Shown in pieces: positions 24,382-34,515 of a stretch of 64,000 bases of DNA. Position 1 is the stretch's first letter. The number at the start of each line of letters is the position of its first letter. The position numbers and the translations under genes were made by a program. The DNA is taken from NCBI RefSeq assembly GCF_963678635.1, contig NC_087071.1, forward strand, positions 6,215,624 through 6,279,623, given 5' to 3'. This DNA comes from Symsagittifera roscoffensis (taxonomy: Eukaryota; Xenacoelomorpha; Acoela; Convolutidae). The notes beneath the pieces are model-generated. The model was not told the DNA's origin. It searched no databases and worked only from the letters and a program-made list of their open reading frames with translations.

Positions 24382-26990
24382 TTAACGTTGTTTGAGGCCA
24401 ACCAGAGTATAGACATTAACGAAGGCAAGGATCTGATTTACCACGCGTCCAGTTCGGAAAAAAAAGTTTTGTCTCGAGCTCTCTTTCTTCACTTTCGGGA
24501 GATCAACGAAAATTGCGAAGTGTGAACGAGTACTAATAGAGCTCTTGAAAGTGATGCACTTATGCCAGTTGAAGTCATTCACACCATTCACGATCTTTGA
24601 GAAATTCAGGAGGTCATAAACTTGAAGATTCAGCGTTAGTGCTAACAATTTTAAGAAGACTAAGCGATCTCTGTAAGTACAGTCGTAACTAAGGATCCAA
24701 GCTGTGGCTCACTTCTGTACCTGTTCAAGTTTTGTGAGGGTGGCTTTCGATGGAGACCAACTCCGAGAACAATAGGTCAGCACCGGTAACACCATAGACT
24801 TATACAAGTCACATTTGGTTCTCCAAGATGCGAGAGGAGATACATTTCTCATCAACATATGTAGCACGCAATGACCTTTTTTACAACGAGAAAGTATGTG
24901 CGTATTCCAGTTCAAATCACTCGTTATTATAACACCAAGGTCTTTTTCTTCAGTTGACTGAGTCAAGAGGTGGTCACCTATGAAGACCTGCAGGTTCGTT
25001 TTGGTAAAAGACATTACATGACATTTCTCCAGGTTGAACGGTAACTTATTGTTTTCTGACCAACGGTGAAGCAATTGCATGTCATGCTGCAGAACATGCG
25101 GCTGAGAGAGAAGTTGTCTTATAGACAGCAATTTGGCATCGTCAGCGAAAGTAAACGCATCGGAGGCTAATTCCTCACAGAAGTCGAAACTGTATATTAG
25201 AAACAAGAGAGGACCTAGAAGGGACCCTTGCGGGACACTGCTGAGTATCGGAACAGTGACGGACAGCACACCATTCACTTTTACGAATTGCGTGCGACCG
25301 TTGAGGTAAGAGGTAAGCACTTTCTGCAAGCGATCGCGCACGCCAAGACTATGAAGTTTATTCAGGAGGATGCCATGATCGATCTTATCAAAAGCTTCGC
25401 TGAAGTCAAGGTAGACACTTCAGCCTTGACTTGGTTGTGTCGGCTGCTCGGTATAAAGAGTCCATATACTGTAGAAGCTGGGTCAAAGTAGACCTTCTAC
25501 GTCTAAACCATGCTGAACGTCGGGAATCAGAGGAGACACCCGTTCGTAGAGGACAATAAACAGACTCTTTTTCAAACATTTCGATGCTATATCAATCAAA
25601 GCCACCGGCCGATAGTTCTCAACGCTTCGCCTGTCCCCTTTTTTGAAGAGTGGTCTAAATTTGCTTATTTTCCATCTACGAGGATATATTTTAGTTTGCT
25701 TCACTTTTGTGATTGTTTGTGACAAGCTCTTGGCTATGGTACCTATGTTTTTGAAAAATACGGAGGCAAATTGTCGGGGCCTCTTGACTTGGTCTCATCA
25801 AGCTTATGCACAATGCCCAGTACTCGCTCCATGCTTGTATCAAAATCTTTAAGGATGCTCGCTTGGTCCGGGCCGAAGAGGTCGACAAAAGCACTTGAAA
25901 CAGTGTAAACGCTTTGGAAATACTCAATGAACAAATTGGTTTTCGCAAAGTCATCTGAGGCTTCTTTTTCCAATGATGTAATTGTAGCGGGTAGCGGGTT
26001 TGACTTCCGGAAAGAGTTGAAATGTTTGCATAGAAAATTGGTGCTTGTTCCCAATGACAGTTCCTGTTCGTACTCGGCCTGTTCGAGTGCGACCCTGTCG
26101 TCCACTTCTTTTTTCGAGATTCCGACTTTAGAAGAGTTTCTATTCAATTTTCGTTTACTCTTCAATCTCTTCAGCAAGTAGCTTGTACCCGGGCTAACCC
26201 ATGGGGGTAGATTGGCGCGGTGGATTGTTCGCACAGTTATTGTTTCTTCAAAAATTTCCTCCAGCCATGCATACCATTCGCTGACAAGGACATCCGAAAT
26301 TGACCAGCCAACAGCAGAGAACGATTTGGTGCTTGTCAGTTGATTTATTTTGTCGTAGTCCGCGCGACAAAAATTAAAGAACTTCGATTTTTGTGGTATA
26401 TCAACTGTTGTTGTGGTCTGGATCTCTAAGTCCACTGTGACTGCTCTGTGATCTGAGCAAGGCTTCCCTGCGAGTGCGTAGTTTTCTGATAAGCCTTGAT
26501 TGATCTGGTGATTAATTACTGAAGCGAGTTCGTTCGTGAAGCATATATCGAAAGTGTTTGTCACCGTTGTCAATACATCCACAACTTGAAATAGTTTGTG
26601 CTCATCCAGCATATGAAGAACAGAAGTTTCATAATCAGCAGTAGAAGTAACAGTAACCCAGTCGACAGAGAGATTGAAATCTTCGAGGAAGTAGACCACT
26701 GAGGCTGTTGATGCACTAGTCGTAATAGTAGAGAACAGACCCGCCCAAAAAAGCAAGTGGCCACCTGTAATTGCTAGCTGCTGGGGGGTTATATCCGACA
26801 ACTAGTAATAAATCAACTTTGTTGACAGACACCAAACACGCAACAACCTCAGCACCGCTCATTGCGAATTTAACGCTTCTTTTAAAACAGCGTTGCTGAA
26901 AGCCATCCGCCTACTGGAGTTGAGAAGTCTCCGAACATTGAAGAGGCATAGGCGTATGTTATTACTGGTAATTGAAGCAGCTGAGCATAG
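24382..26990 (-). pseudogene. Non-LTR ORF2 (endonuclease/reverse transcriptase), unit A, broken
   Basis: Pieces in order on the minus strand: an endonuclease start (FNVRRLLNSSRRMAF near 26920); endonuclease C-terminus with the CSDHRAV motif inside 25743-26801; linker and RT fingers with KSRGPDNLPP and KFRPLFKKGDRRSVENYRPVAL (25483-25725); palm with QGSLLGPLLFLIY and the catalytic FADD (24709-25341); and the C-terminal region to 24382. Frameshifts separate the pieces. The endonuclease core present in unit B at 41690-41870 is deleted here (about 180 bp near 26868). Role of the intact family: nicking target DNA and target-primed reverse transcription. Confidence 0.75.
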
Positions 26991-28243
26991 TCATTTAACT
27001 CTAGATTCTTCGGTATTCACTTCTACCCATTTATATTCGACTCGTTTGAGCAATTTCAGTTCTCTCAGTTTGATGTCTTCCTTTGGTGTGCCATCGTCTA
27101 GTAGTTTACGGCGTGTTTCGAGCAGATTTTGGAGTTTGTTGAAGTTTTGCGTCGGCCGGTGATAGCATAGGTGAAATAAAAACTCCGTTTTCAGGAGAGG
27201 TTTTCAGCGCGCTTGCAGCTGTTAGCGCAAAGTTTCTTGTAAACACGTCATTGCAAGTGACAAGAATGCTTCTCCAACCAGTTCGCTTGGCTGTGGTACT
27301 TCTTAGTCGCCTTAATTGCTTGACATTCAGCGTAGTCCCCCGGTGAGAGAAAACCGCGGTCAATTTTTCGTGGTCGTGTTTCATTTTTTTCTGCTATCGA
27401 ACCAGTGAGCAGTTCGGGGACACCCCAAACCTTCAAAGACTTTTCTATTTCTAGTTCAGCTATCATTGCTTGTTCTTCAGTAACTGCACCACGATGAGGC
27501 ACTGCCTGGTTCACTGAGCTCGAGACTTCTTTCAGTCCAGCGGTGATAACTTCAGAATACTTCTTGAAACTTGTAACCAATTCGTCATTTTTATCGCTGA
27601 TTTTGTCCGCAATTTTTTTCTCCACTAAGTCATTAGTTTCTGATTCAATGATGCCTCTACAGATGGTCGAGATGACAACATCCCGTTTTCCGATAGCACT
27701 ACAGTCGTTACATAGAAGCAAGAAATTATTTCTAACTTCATTCAGCTCAGTTAATAATGATTCTGAAAAACCCGTGCAAGATTTGGTCCAGTGCATCCTT
27801 CTTGTGCAAGTAAGACACACAAAGACAGACTCGTCTTTGATCTCGAGGAAACAGATTGTACACTGAAGGATGGAATCATTTATTTTGAACTGAATGTTCT
27901 CAACTTTATGTCTGAAACTTCGCATCACTTCTTTCTTGTCAAATTTTTTCTTCAAAACTGGATTTTCATTATCGTCACTTTCTTTAACCGCCTTTTCTTC
28001 ATGATTTCGGGTCGATTCTCTTTCGGTTCTCTCTTTCACCAATTTGCTAATTTTCTTTTTTGTATTTTGTTCATTTTTACTCGCCAACGCTTCCTTACTG
28101 GGTCTCTTTTTAAGGATTTCCGACGGTGAATCGTCGCTGATTTCCCTTGCAACTTTTTCCACCTTCCTTTTTACCGGTTCTAGTTTTTCTGCTGGCTTTT
28201 TCGACACTGGATTTTTGGATTTCGACACTGCCACGGTTTTCAA
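26991..28243 (-). pseudogene. Non-LTR ORF1 with PHD-like finger, unit A
   Basis: A 331-codon open frame (27248-28243): a lysine-rich N-terminal half, then at about residues 125-180 a Cys/His finger (CTIC, CLTC, HWTKSC, CNDC) of PHD type, then a coiled-coil-like stretch. A frameshift moves reading to 27106-27384, which holds the RNA-recognition-like end (RSILVTCNDVFTR, ALKTSPENGVFISP), and a stop lies at 26991-26993. ORF1 proteins of this kind bind element RNA. The lysine-rich first 110 residues may not belong to the element but to the tail of the adjacent NIFK-like gene, because coding-like sequence continues upstream in shifted frames. Confidence 0.65.
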
Positions 28244-28518
28244 ATCATTTCGTTTTCTTTCAACGTTTTTGTTTTCATTTCTTTGTCCTTATTCTCGTCT
28301 GAACTGCTCCCTAAAGTTCTGAAGTTCATTACCCACATTCCATAAACCATCTTGAGTTTTTTCGACATTTTCTGTCCCTTCTGTTTCTTTTTTACTTTTA
28401 TTGTCAACTCCTTTAAGAGCATCTAATGCTTTCTCAAATGTATCAGTAACATTTTTCGGTTTGTAAACATCATCTTCGCTTTCAATTCTGGATATTCATC
28501 TTAATTTTCTTCGTCTTT

Positions 28519-29184
28519 TCAACGCTTTTTTCGCCTTTTTTTCTCGTGTTCCTCAGATTTTTGTTTTTTCAACTTTGCGTGATTTTGAATTTTCACTTGC
28601 AAGGTTTTCTTTGCTTTGTTTTCTTCTTTCATCTTCTGAATTCGCTTATTTCTATCTTTCGCTTCCGCAATTCTTTCGTCCAAACTTGCCAAATTAATCG
28701 GAATTTCTTCCAACTCAATACCAAATTCAGATAACTTTTCATGCAAGTTCAAATACATTTCACGCTTTTTCGTCAACCGCTTTCTCGATTGACCAGCAGC
28801 TGCCACTAAACATGCATTCGGAACTGAATTCGGAGTTTTGAAGGTTTCAAACGTCTTTCTACCTCTTAGCCTTTTTACATGCTGGTCTTCAGGAGTTATA
28901 CATCTGGCTTTTAGGATTTTCTTGTCAATTATGTAGTTATTAGTCGCATCTGCTGCTATTTGAGCCACTTCTGTGTTTTCAAACTCAACGAAAGCGTAGC
29001 CTTTGAAACCACCGAATCGTTTGCTTCGCTCTACTCGGACTTTTGTGACCTTTCCGAACTGCGAAAAGTATTCTTTTAGTGCTTCGTGATAAAAACCCAA
29101 TGGTAAGTTGCCAACGTAGAGTCGACCTCGTTTTAAAAGGCAAGAAGGTTCTATGTTTGACTTCGAAGCCGTTTTGGTAACCAT
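28519..29184 (-). CDS. NIFK/Nop15-like nucleolar RRM protein, unit A
   Basis: An uninterrupted 221-codon frame with an ATG at 29182-29184. Residues about 18-97 form an RNA-recognition motif with RNP2 GRLYVGNLP and RNP1 GFKGYAFVEFEN. The segment EYFSQFGKVTKVRVERSKR between them is typical of NIFK (MKI67 FHA-interacting nucleolar phosphoprotein; Nop15 in yeast), an rRNA-processing factor. The C-terminal half is charged and helical, ending in EEHEKKRRKKR. Human NIFK is longer (about 290 residues). Coding-like acidic and lysine-rich text continues past the stop in other frames, so this copy may be truncated. No intron is visible, so a retroposed origin is possible. In unit B only the C-terminal part remains (61968-62260), making this the only copy here with a complete RRM. 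Confidence 0.7.
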   Translation of the reverse strand: MVTKTASKSNIEPSCLLKRGRLYVGNLPLGFYHEALKEYFSQFGKVTKVRVERSKRFGGFKGYAFVEFENTEVAQIAADATNNYIIDKKILKARCITPEDQHVKRLRGRKTFETFKTPNSVPNACLVAAAGQSRKRLTKKREMYLNLHEKLSEFGIELEEIPINLASLDERIAEAKDRNKRIQKMKEENKAKKTLQVKIQNHAKLKKQKSEEHEKKRRKKR

Positions 29185-29388
29185 ATCAACCTGAAGCGAA
29201 CATTTGAGAGAGGAAAGAAAACTTTCAGGAAAGAAAAACTAAAAAACATAGTTTTTAAAGCAACATACTTTTTATATTCAAAATTAAGATTATCAATTCC
29301 TTCGAAAATACAAGTAATACGTGCATGTAATTAATCTAGGTTGAAAATATGGTTCGATGACAATCAACCCAATTCCAATTTACCCTAT

Positions 29389-29798
29389 TGAGTTAGAACC
29401 GAGGTGGTTAACTCATAGAGTAATTTCGGATAGGGTACACCGTCTGCTCGTCACGCTATCTTATTTTCGGCCGGATAGATTCGTGCAACTTCTTAGTCTA
29501 ATACCGATCCTAATCTTACTCTTATACTATCTAGTCTCAGGGTGTTTAACTAGTCTCTGCTAGGCTCAATAGATCTAGGGTATACTGGTTTATTGCGGCT
29601 GCTGAAGTCTTCTTGGAGAGTCAACTAATTTCTAAGTTAAATTCAAATCTCTCTGGTGCTGAAATTACGAGTAATTTCAGCACTTACAAATAAGTGGGTT
29701 GTTAGTTAGATGGATCATGATTGGTTAATATTAAATACTTTACAGTGGTAAAATATCTAATTTATCCAATCATAAAATGTAGTTTAGATCAGGTTCCA
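29389..29798 (-). mobile_element. Solo LTR of the giant Ty3/gypsy-type element
   Basis: 410 bp nearly identical to the two LTRs at 43074 and 61119, with TG...CA ends. It is flanked by the 4-bp direct repeat ctat (29385-29388 and 29799-29802). Unit A and unit C show the empty site accctatgcc. It is therefore the product of an insertion followed by LTR-LTR recombination. Strand is given relative to the full element at 43074-61528. Confidence 0.9.
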
Positions 29799-30084
29799 CT
29801 ATGCCATTCTACCCTATACTAATCTACCCTATTTATCAATCCACCCTATGCCAAATTACACAATGGCAATTTACCCTATGTTCTAAAAATAATTCAATTC
29901 GATTGATCAGAGATAACTGAGATCACTATCTCTGTTTAAGATCGCCGGTGAGCATAGACAAAATATACAGTATAGTATAGACCAAATCCTATTTACAATT
30001 AACATAAAGCGAGATGAGAAAAGATGTTGGTTCGTTCATTCTGTTTGAATTACTCTTTGCAGCTTGAAGTTTTAAGCTTATGTT

Positions 30085-30522
30085 TTAAAATATTTTTGCC
30101 AGTAGTTCTAATGTGGTTGGTGAGCCATCTTGATTCTTTTGCAGATAATAATCAGAAAAGAAAACAGCTTCCTCTCCGCTGCTCAGATTGGTCACTACAA
30201 AATATTCTAGATCCCATTGTGTCTCTCCTCCCTCTCCAAATTCGATTTCCACTACCAGTCTCTCCATTCTGCCCACGTCTATCAACTGCAGCTCAAACTT
30301 ATTCTCAATAAACATATTTTTATGCATCTTGCCCAGTTTCTGTCTGCCCGTGTTGCCATTCTGACCAAACAGTGTGATGAATACATCGTTGTATGTGTGC
30401 TGACAGCCCAATTCGACACTGTACTTGACTGGCGACTGTGCTATAAGCAAAATAACAAAACAATCAATTACTCATTCCATTTCATACTCACATTCAACTG
30501 CAGCTCATCTAAGATTCCATCT
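30085..30522 (-). CDS. PLAT/LH2-domain exons, unit B
   Basis: Copy of the unit-A PLAT exons, shifted by 14607 bp: last exon 30085-30435, 56-bp intron, small upstream exon ending at 30492. The encoded PLAT domain is identical to unit A. The only nucleotide difference in the 351-bp exon is silent (a/c in the Leu codon of KLGK, 30332 on the plus strand). This implies a very recent copy, gene conversion or purifying selection. The caveat about the upstream exon end is the same as in unit A. Confidence 0.7.
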
Positions 30523-31080
30523 ACTACAAAGCACTACTATTACTTCATATAACTGTTATAATTAAATCAAGTAAAAGCAGAGCTTAAAAATATGTGCACA
30601 CTATAGCTTTATGAAAAACCAATGCGCATTTTTTATTGTAAAGAAACAGAAAATATCAAAGGACACAGAAATGAGGGCAAAAGCCGTTTTTAGTCACAGA
30701 AATTGTGACAAAACTGCAACAAATCTTCCAGGTCACACTTATTAAAGTTACAACGCAAAGGAAACAAGACGATGCAAATACTCAGGTAAAATCAAAACAA
30801 AAACATCTAAAAATTGTTTGAACGGTAAATTAGACAAAAATTTAGACAAAGATGTTTAGGAAGTTAGACGACAAGCAAATTAGACGATGCAAAAATAACA
30901 GAATTTAGACAATCTGTAAACAAAATTACGCAATTTGCACGCGACTTAAATTAATTTTTGGCTGAGTAAACAATGGTTGTCCACAATAAATCAGGTTATT
31001 ACTGTACCAGTTGTGTAATGGAATTTCAAAAACGTATTACACTTCGATTTGATGTCTTACACAGAGTCGAAGCTGTGCTT

Positions 31081-31119
31081 CGCAAACCCCGGCGAGAACA
31101 CGACTCGCCGGGGTTTGCG
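31081..31119. repeat. 15-bp inverted repeat at the SINE 5' junction
   Basis: cgcaaaccccggcga (31081-31095) is followed, after the 9-bp gaacacgac, by its exact reverse complement (31105-31119). Unit A has the left arm and gaacacgac but not the right arm, so the right arm came with the SINE insertion. Confidence 0.85.
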
Positions 31120-31316
31120 CAGCCGTGGTCGAGTGGGTTAGGCACATGTCTCTCAACACGAGGGTCATGCGTTCGAATCCCGCTTCGGTACGGCTGGAGG
31201 GGTCCCAGTGTCATCCGCCTCCTCAAGGTGGGACCGGCTGCGGCGAAATGGATGACATCTCCCCCTCCCCCATGGTTGGTCCTGCACTGAGCAGGCCGGG
31301 GGCAAATAAAAAAAAA
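31119..31316 (+). mobile_element. tRNA-derived SINE
   Basis: Starts with a tRNA-like head: box A tggtcgagtgg (31127-31137) and box B gttcgaatccc (31172-31182), the RNA polymerase III internal promoter. A GC-rich body of about 115 bp follows, then an A-rich end (aaataaaaaaaaa). The repeat gaacacgact flanks it (31096-31105 and 31317-31326), and unit A shows the empty site. The head resembles a tRNA of the Ser/Leu type; the body family is not recognised. Such SINEs are mobilised by the machinery of non-LTR elements. Confidence 0.88.
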
Positions 31317-32932
31317 GAACACGACTAAAAACGGCTCTATAAAGTGCAAAAAAAGTTAAAATAAGCCTTGCATTAGTAAAAGTTCGGCTTGTCTCGGATT
31401 GGAAACCACGAACTACTGGGACCAAGATATTATAGCTCGCATGCACTAACCACTCACCACGGACGCTTAATTAATACCAAACATTACCCAAAAGTAAAGC
31501 AGAGAGCAGATGTGCAACTTCCAATACTACAGTGAAATTTCCATACACATGAACACTTTTCATAAACACTTATATTTGCCAGCTAGGTTAGAAAAAAAAG
31601 AAGGTTCGTACTAATACACCAAAGGTCGCAAGCTCGAAAGAGATATAATCAACTTACAATAATAATTTTGATCACTTCTGAGATCATATATATTTTTGTT
31701 TTTATGCACTTTCCTTCTAAGCAAAAAGTTTTGTTGGCCTAGTTCTTACCGTCTAAATTCACATAGAATTATCTTATAAAATCCGTTTTTTAAGGTCCTC
31801 TAATTAGCTTGTTGTCTAATTTCCTAGAACCTTTAGACAAAAAACTAGACAAGAAACTAAACAAAAAAAATTTAGACAAGAAAAATTAGTGGACAAGAAA
31901 ATTAGACAAGGAAATTAGACGTGACCAAAAACACACATTTTTCGAGACGTACGAAATTAGACGTAATTAAGCATTTATTGTGCCTGCAATCATGTTTGAC
32001 GTTTTATGGTGTCTGAAATTTGTTTACAGAAGACAATTAACTTTCGTTTGGCTTTTCTTAAATGCAAATCAAACTTAACATGTCACAATTCTATAAATTA
32101 TGCATTTCAAAAACGTTTTTTAATATTCAGATTAACTTATTATAAAAATAATTTAATAAGAGCAATCAAAGGATGAAATCTACAGACATTTAAATTAATT
32201 TTAAGAGCTTGAACTGTTCTATGAAAACACAAGTTTTCATGAGCAAGCTATCAGGCGATGAAAGTTTTGAAAGACTTAAGTTGCTTTGATAACTTGAATC
32301 GGTTCGAAGAACTTTTTCAAGCTGCAATATGTTTTTCGAGCAGCTTTTGAAGTTAAGAATAATTGACAACTTATAATTTTCTTTGATGGCGTGAAATGTT
32401 ACGAAAAAAGTCCAATCTCGCTTATCTTGAAAAAACTGACTTAAACTTTGAAAATTTTATGGGGAATCTGATGGGGAATCTGAAAACTAAAATACAATTT
32501 CGAAATTAGAAGCCGATCACGTTTTTCGTGTAGACTGTACTCTTTTTCTGTTCAATAGCGGAGTTTACCTTCATTCCAACAAAAGAAATGAACCTAAATC
32601 AGTATAAATAACCCTGCGCGCAAATAAGTTTAATCAAAAATAAGCTTTAAAAAGGGCTTAATGATTAATTTTATTAATTCAGACAATCAAAAAAATGATT
32701 AATAAAAAAGATAATTAACCAACAAAAAAGGGGGGGCTTAAAAGAGCATAAACATTTATTTCATTTTTTGATTTTAATTGAAACAAATCGAGAGAAAAAC
32801 ATCCAAGTCCACTTAAAACAAAACCAACTAAAAATATATTAGACAAATTAGCCTATTTTTAACTACCTGTAAAACAAAAAAAATCAGCAACTTAGCCATT
32901 AATGTTGGTTATATAAAACTGAAAACACTTAC

Positions 32933-34515
32933 GTTTATCGGGTGCTGATCTCAGAGTATTGTTTTTATTCGCAATAGTTGAGGAGTTTTTGGCATTCAGG
33001 GCCTGGATTGCAGCTTCGATACTTTTATCTATTACTTTGCACGATACAATCATTGTGTTCATTTTTGTAATTTCCGCAGAGTTTTTAGCTTTCAAATCTA
33101 TCAGCTCAATTTTGATACTCTCTTCAAGTTTAGCAACTTGTTGCAGATCCTGCACTCGTTTGATATCAGGTTTCCTGCTCATCAGCGCATTTGATTTGTC
33201 CGTTACTGTCAAATTTTCGGCATTTAGATCAATAATTTGATCTGTGAGCTGTCTAATAGTGTTTTGACAGCCCTCAAAGAGTTGCAGAGCTTTCTCAGTT
33301 TTCTCAGTGGCTTGCTTTAGATCAATATCTTCTTGCAGTACAACAAGATGAGCTCCATGACTAGCTCTCCAGCAATCCTTGCAAATAGAGATTTCACAAC
33401 TGTTGTTTTGACAGAAATACTTTTTTGCTTTTTTATGAGTTCGGCACATCTCTTTACCGGCTTCACTGGTTTGAGATCGGGCAGACACATCTCTTGACTA
33501 AAAAAATGAGAAAAAGTTAACATCCTCCACCCCAGCGTTCAATTTGAATTGAGTTTGCTAAGCGCTACATGTAAAACATGTAAAATGATCTACTCTGATT
33601 GACTGAATATTCGAACTCAGAACTAAGCTTACATCCACCTCTCTCCCCACCCCCCCCCCCCCCCCAAAAGAATGAATTATTTTCACGAAATATACAAAAA
33701 GTATTATCTGAAATATTCGACACATCGATGCAGCCATACTCATCATACCCAAATCATCACAAAATTTTTACTCGAGCTTTTCCCACCTGTGAAAAAAACT
33801 AGGACCTTTGCCGTGCCAGGCGTAGTTGTTACCTTTAGATCATGTGTGTTGGAGACGCTAACAAATTTGAATTCATCGTAAGCCAAGCGATCAAATAATT
33901 CAATTGATTCTGTCAAGCAATAAGTTAACCCGCCAAAAAAATTGAACTCCGATTTGAATAACACTTGGTAATCACAAGCATAACAAACCAAAATAATATA
34001 ATAGCTTTCTATGATAATTTAATTAAAAGAAAACACGTCTAAATACGCTTTATGCTCTCTCGAAAAAATTACCCGTGTATCTTCCTGTACATCCTCTCTA
34101 CTTGAGATTTAACTTAGAGATGGTAGAAATTTCAAATTGATTTTAAAAATTCTCTTTTCGAATAATTCAAATTTGATTTTATAAATCTCTTTTCGAAAAC
34201 TTTTTCCTTTAGACGTGGGCTTACTAATTGGCAAATATTTTCTGTTATGCCCAAAATTATTGATTTGTAGATGAAAATCTTTACCGCAATTGCAGACTTC
34301 AGCGTAAAATTCTCCACGCAATGCTTCTCATTTCGAACTCTATCCTCAATGGGAGTCCTGCACTCGGGGCATTGTCTGGAATAAGAAAGTATAATCCCTT
34401 TGAGACAGTTTTTTGGAGAGGAGCAGTAAGAGTGCCCACACGAAGACAAAATGCGAGGGTTCACCAATGTTTCTAGACAAATAGGACACTCAAATTGATC
34501 ACCACCTGTGGCCAT
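32933..34515 (-). CDS. TRIM-type RING/B-box/coiled-coil gene, unit B
   Basis: Copy of the unit-A gene with the same exon borders: RING exon 34285-34515, linker exon about 33833-33909, B-box/coiled-coil exon 32933-33497. All zinc ligands are kept. Across the 873 bp of the three exons I count 13 nucleotide differences from unit A, of which 12 change amino acids (11 codons). Examples are Met18Val and Gln43Leu near the RING, and Pro2Ser, Asp11Gly, Lys13Glu and Ser29Asn at the B-box. The same caveats apply as for unit A: uncertain phase of the linker exon and unknown downstream exons. Confidence 0.8.

Larger units (their letters stand above)
24205..28243 (-). mobile_element. CR1/Jockey-like non-LTR retrotransposon, unit A (decayed)
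   Basis: Minus-strand element with an ORF1 bearing a PHD-like finger, then an ORF2 with an apurinic-type endonuclease and reverse transcriptase, then a short 3' region that ends in an (AAT)n run at about 24208-24228. A PHD finger in ORF1 and an endonuclease without RNase H fit the CR1/Jockey group; the exact clade is not settled. Its 5' end is hard to place because lysine-rich coding sequence runs on towards the NIFK-like gene. The same insertion is in unit B, so it is older than the duplication. Confidence 0.7.
14996..29186. repeat. Tandem segmental duplication, unit A (about 14.2 kb)
   Basis: The whole stretch is repeated head to tail from 29187 on. Matching anchors: PLAT exon 15478 and 30085, B-box exon 18128 and 32933, RING exon 19478 and 34285, ORF1 relic 23273 and 38111, reverse transcriptase 24709 and 39536, PHD-type ORF1 27106 and 42090. 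Divergence is low, about 1-2% in the exons I compared, with short indels. Unit A lacks the solo LTR, the SINE and the giant LTR element found in unit B, so those arrived after the duplication (or were lost from A). Confidence 0.9.
30523..32932. other. Intron or intergenic stretch, unit B
   Basis: Matches 15916-18127, with the same degenerate ttagac repeats at about 30830-30920 and 31840-31930, plus the SINE at 31119-31316. Near 31785-31820 it retains about 35 bp that unit A has lost. No exon recognised. Confidence 0.5.

Noticed and set aside
31119-31195. A genuine tRNA gene
   Set aside because: Box A and B are present, but the arms do not fold as a clean tRNA; the head is joined to a body with an A-rich end and target duplications, so it is a SINE.
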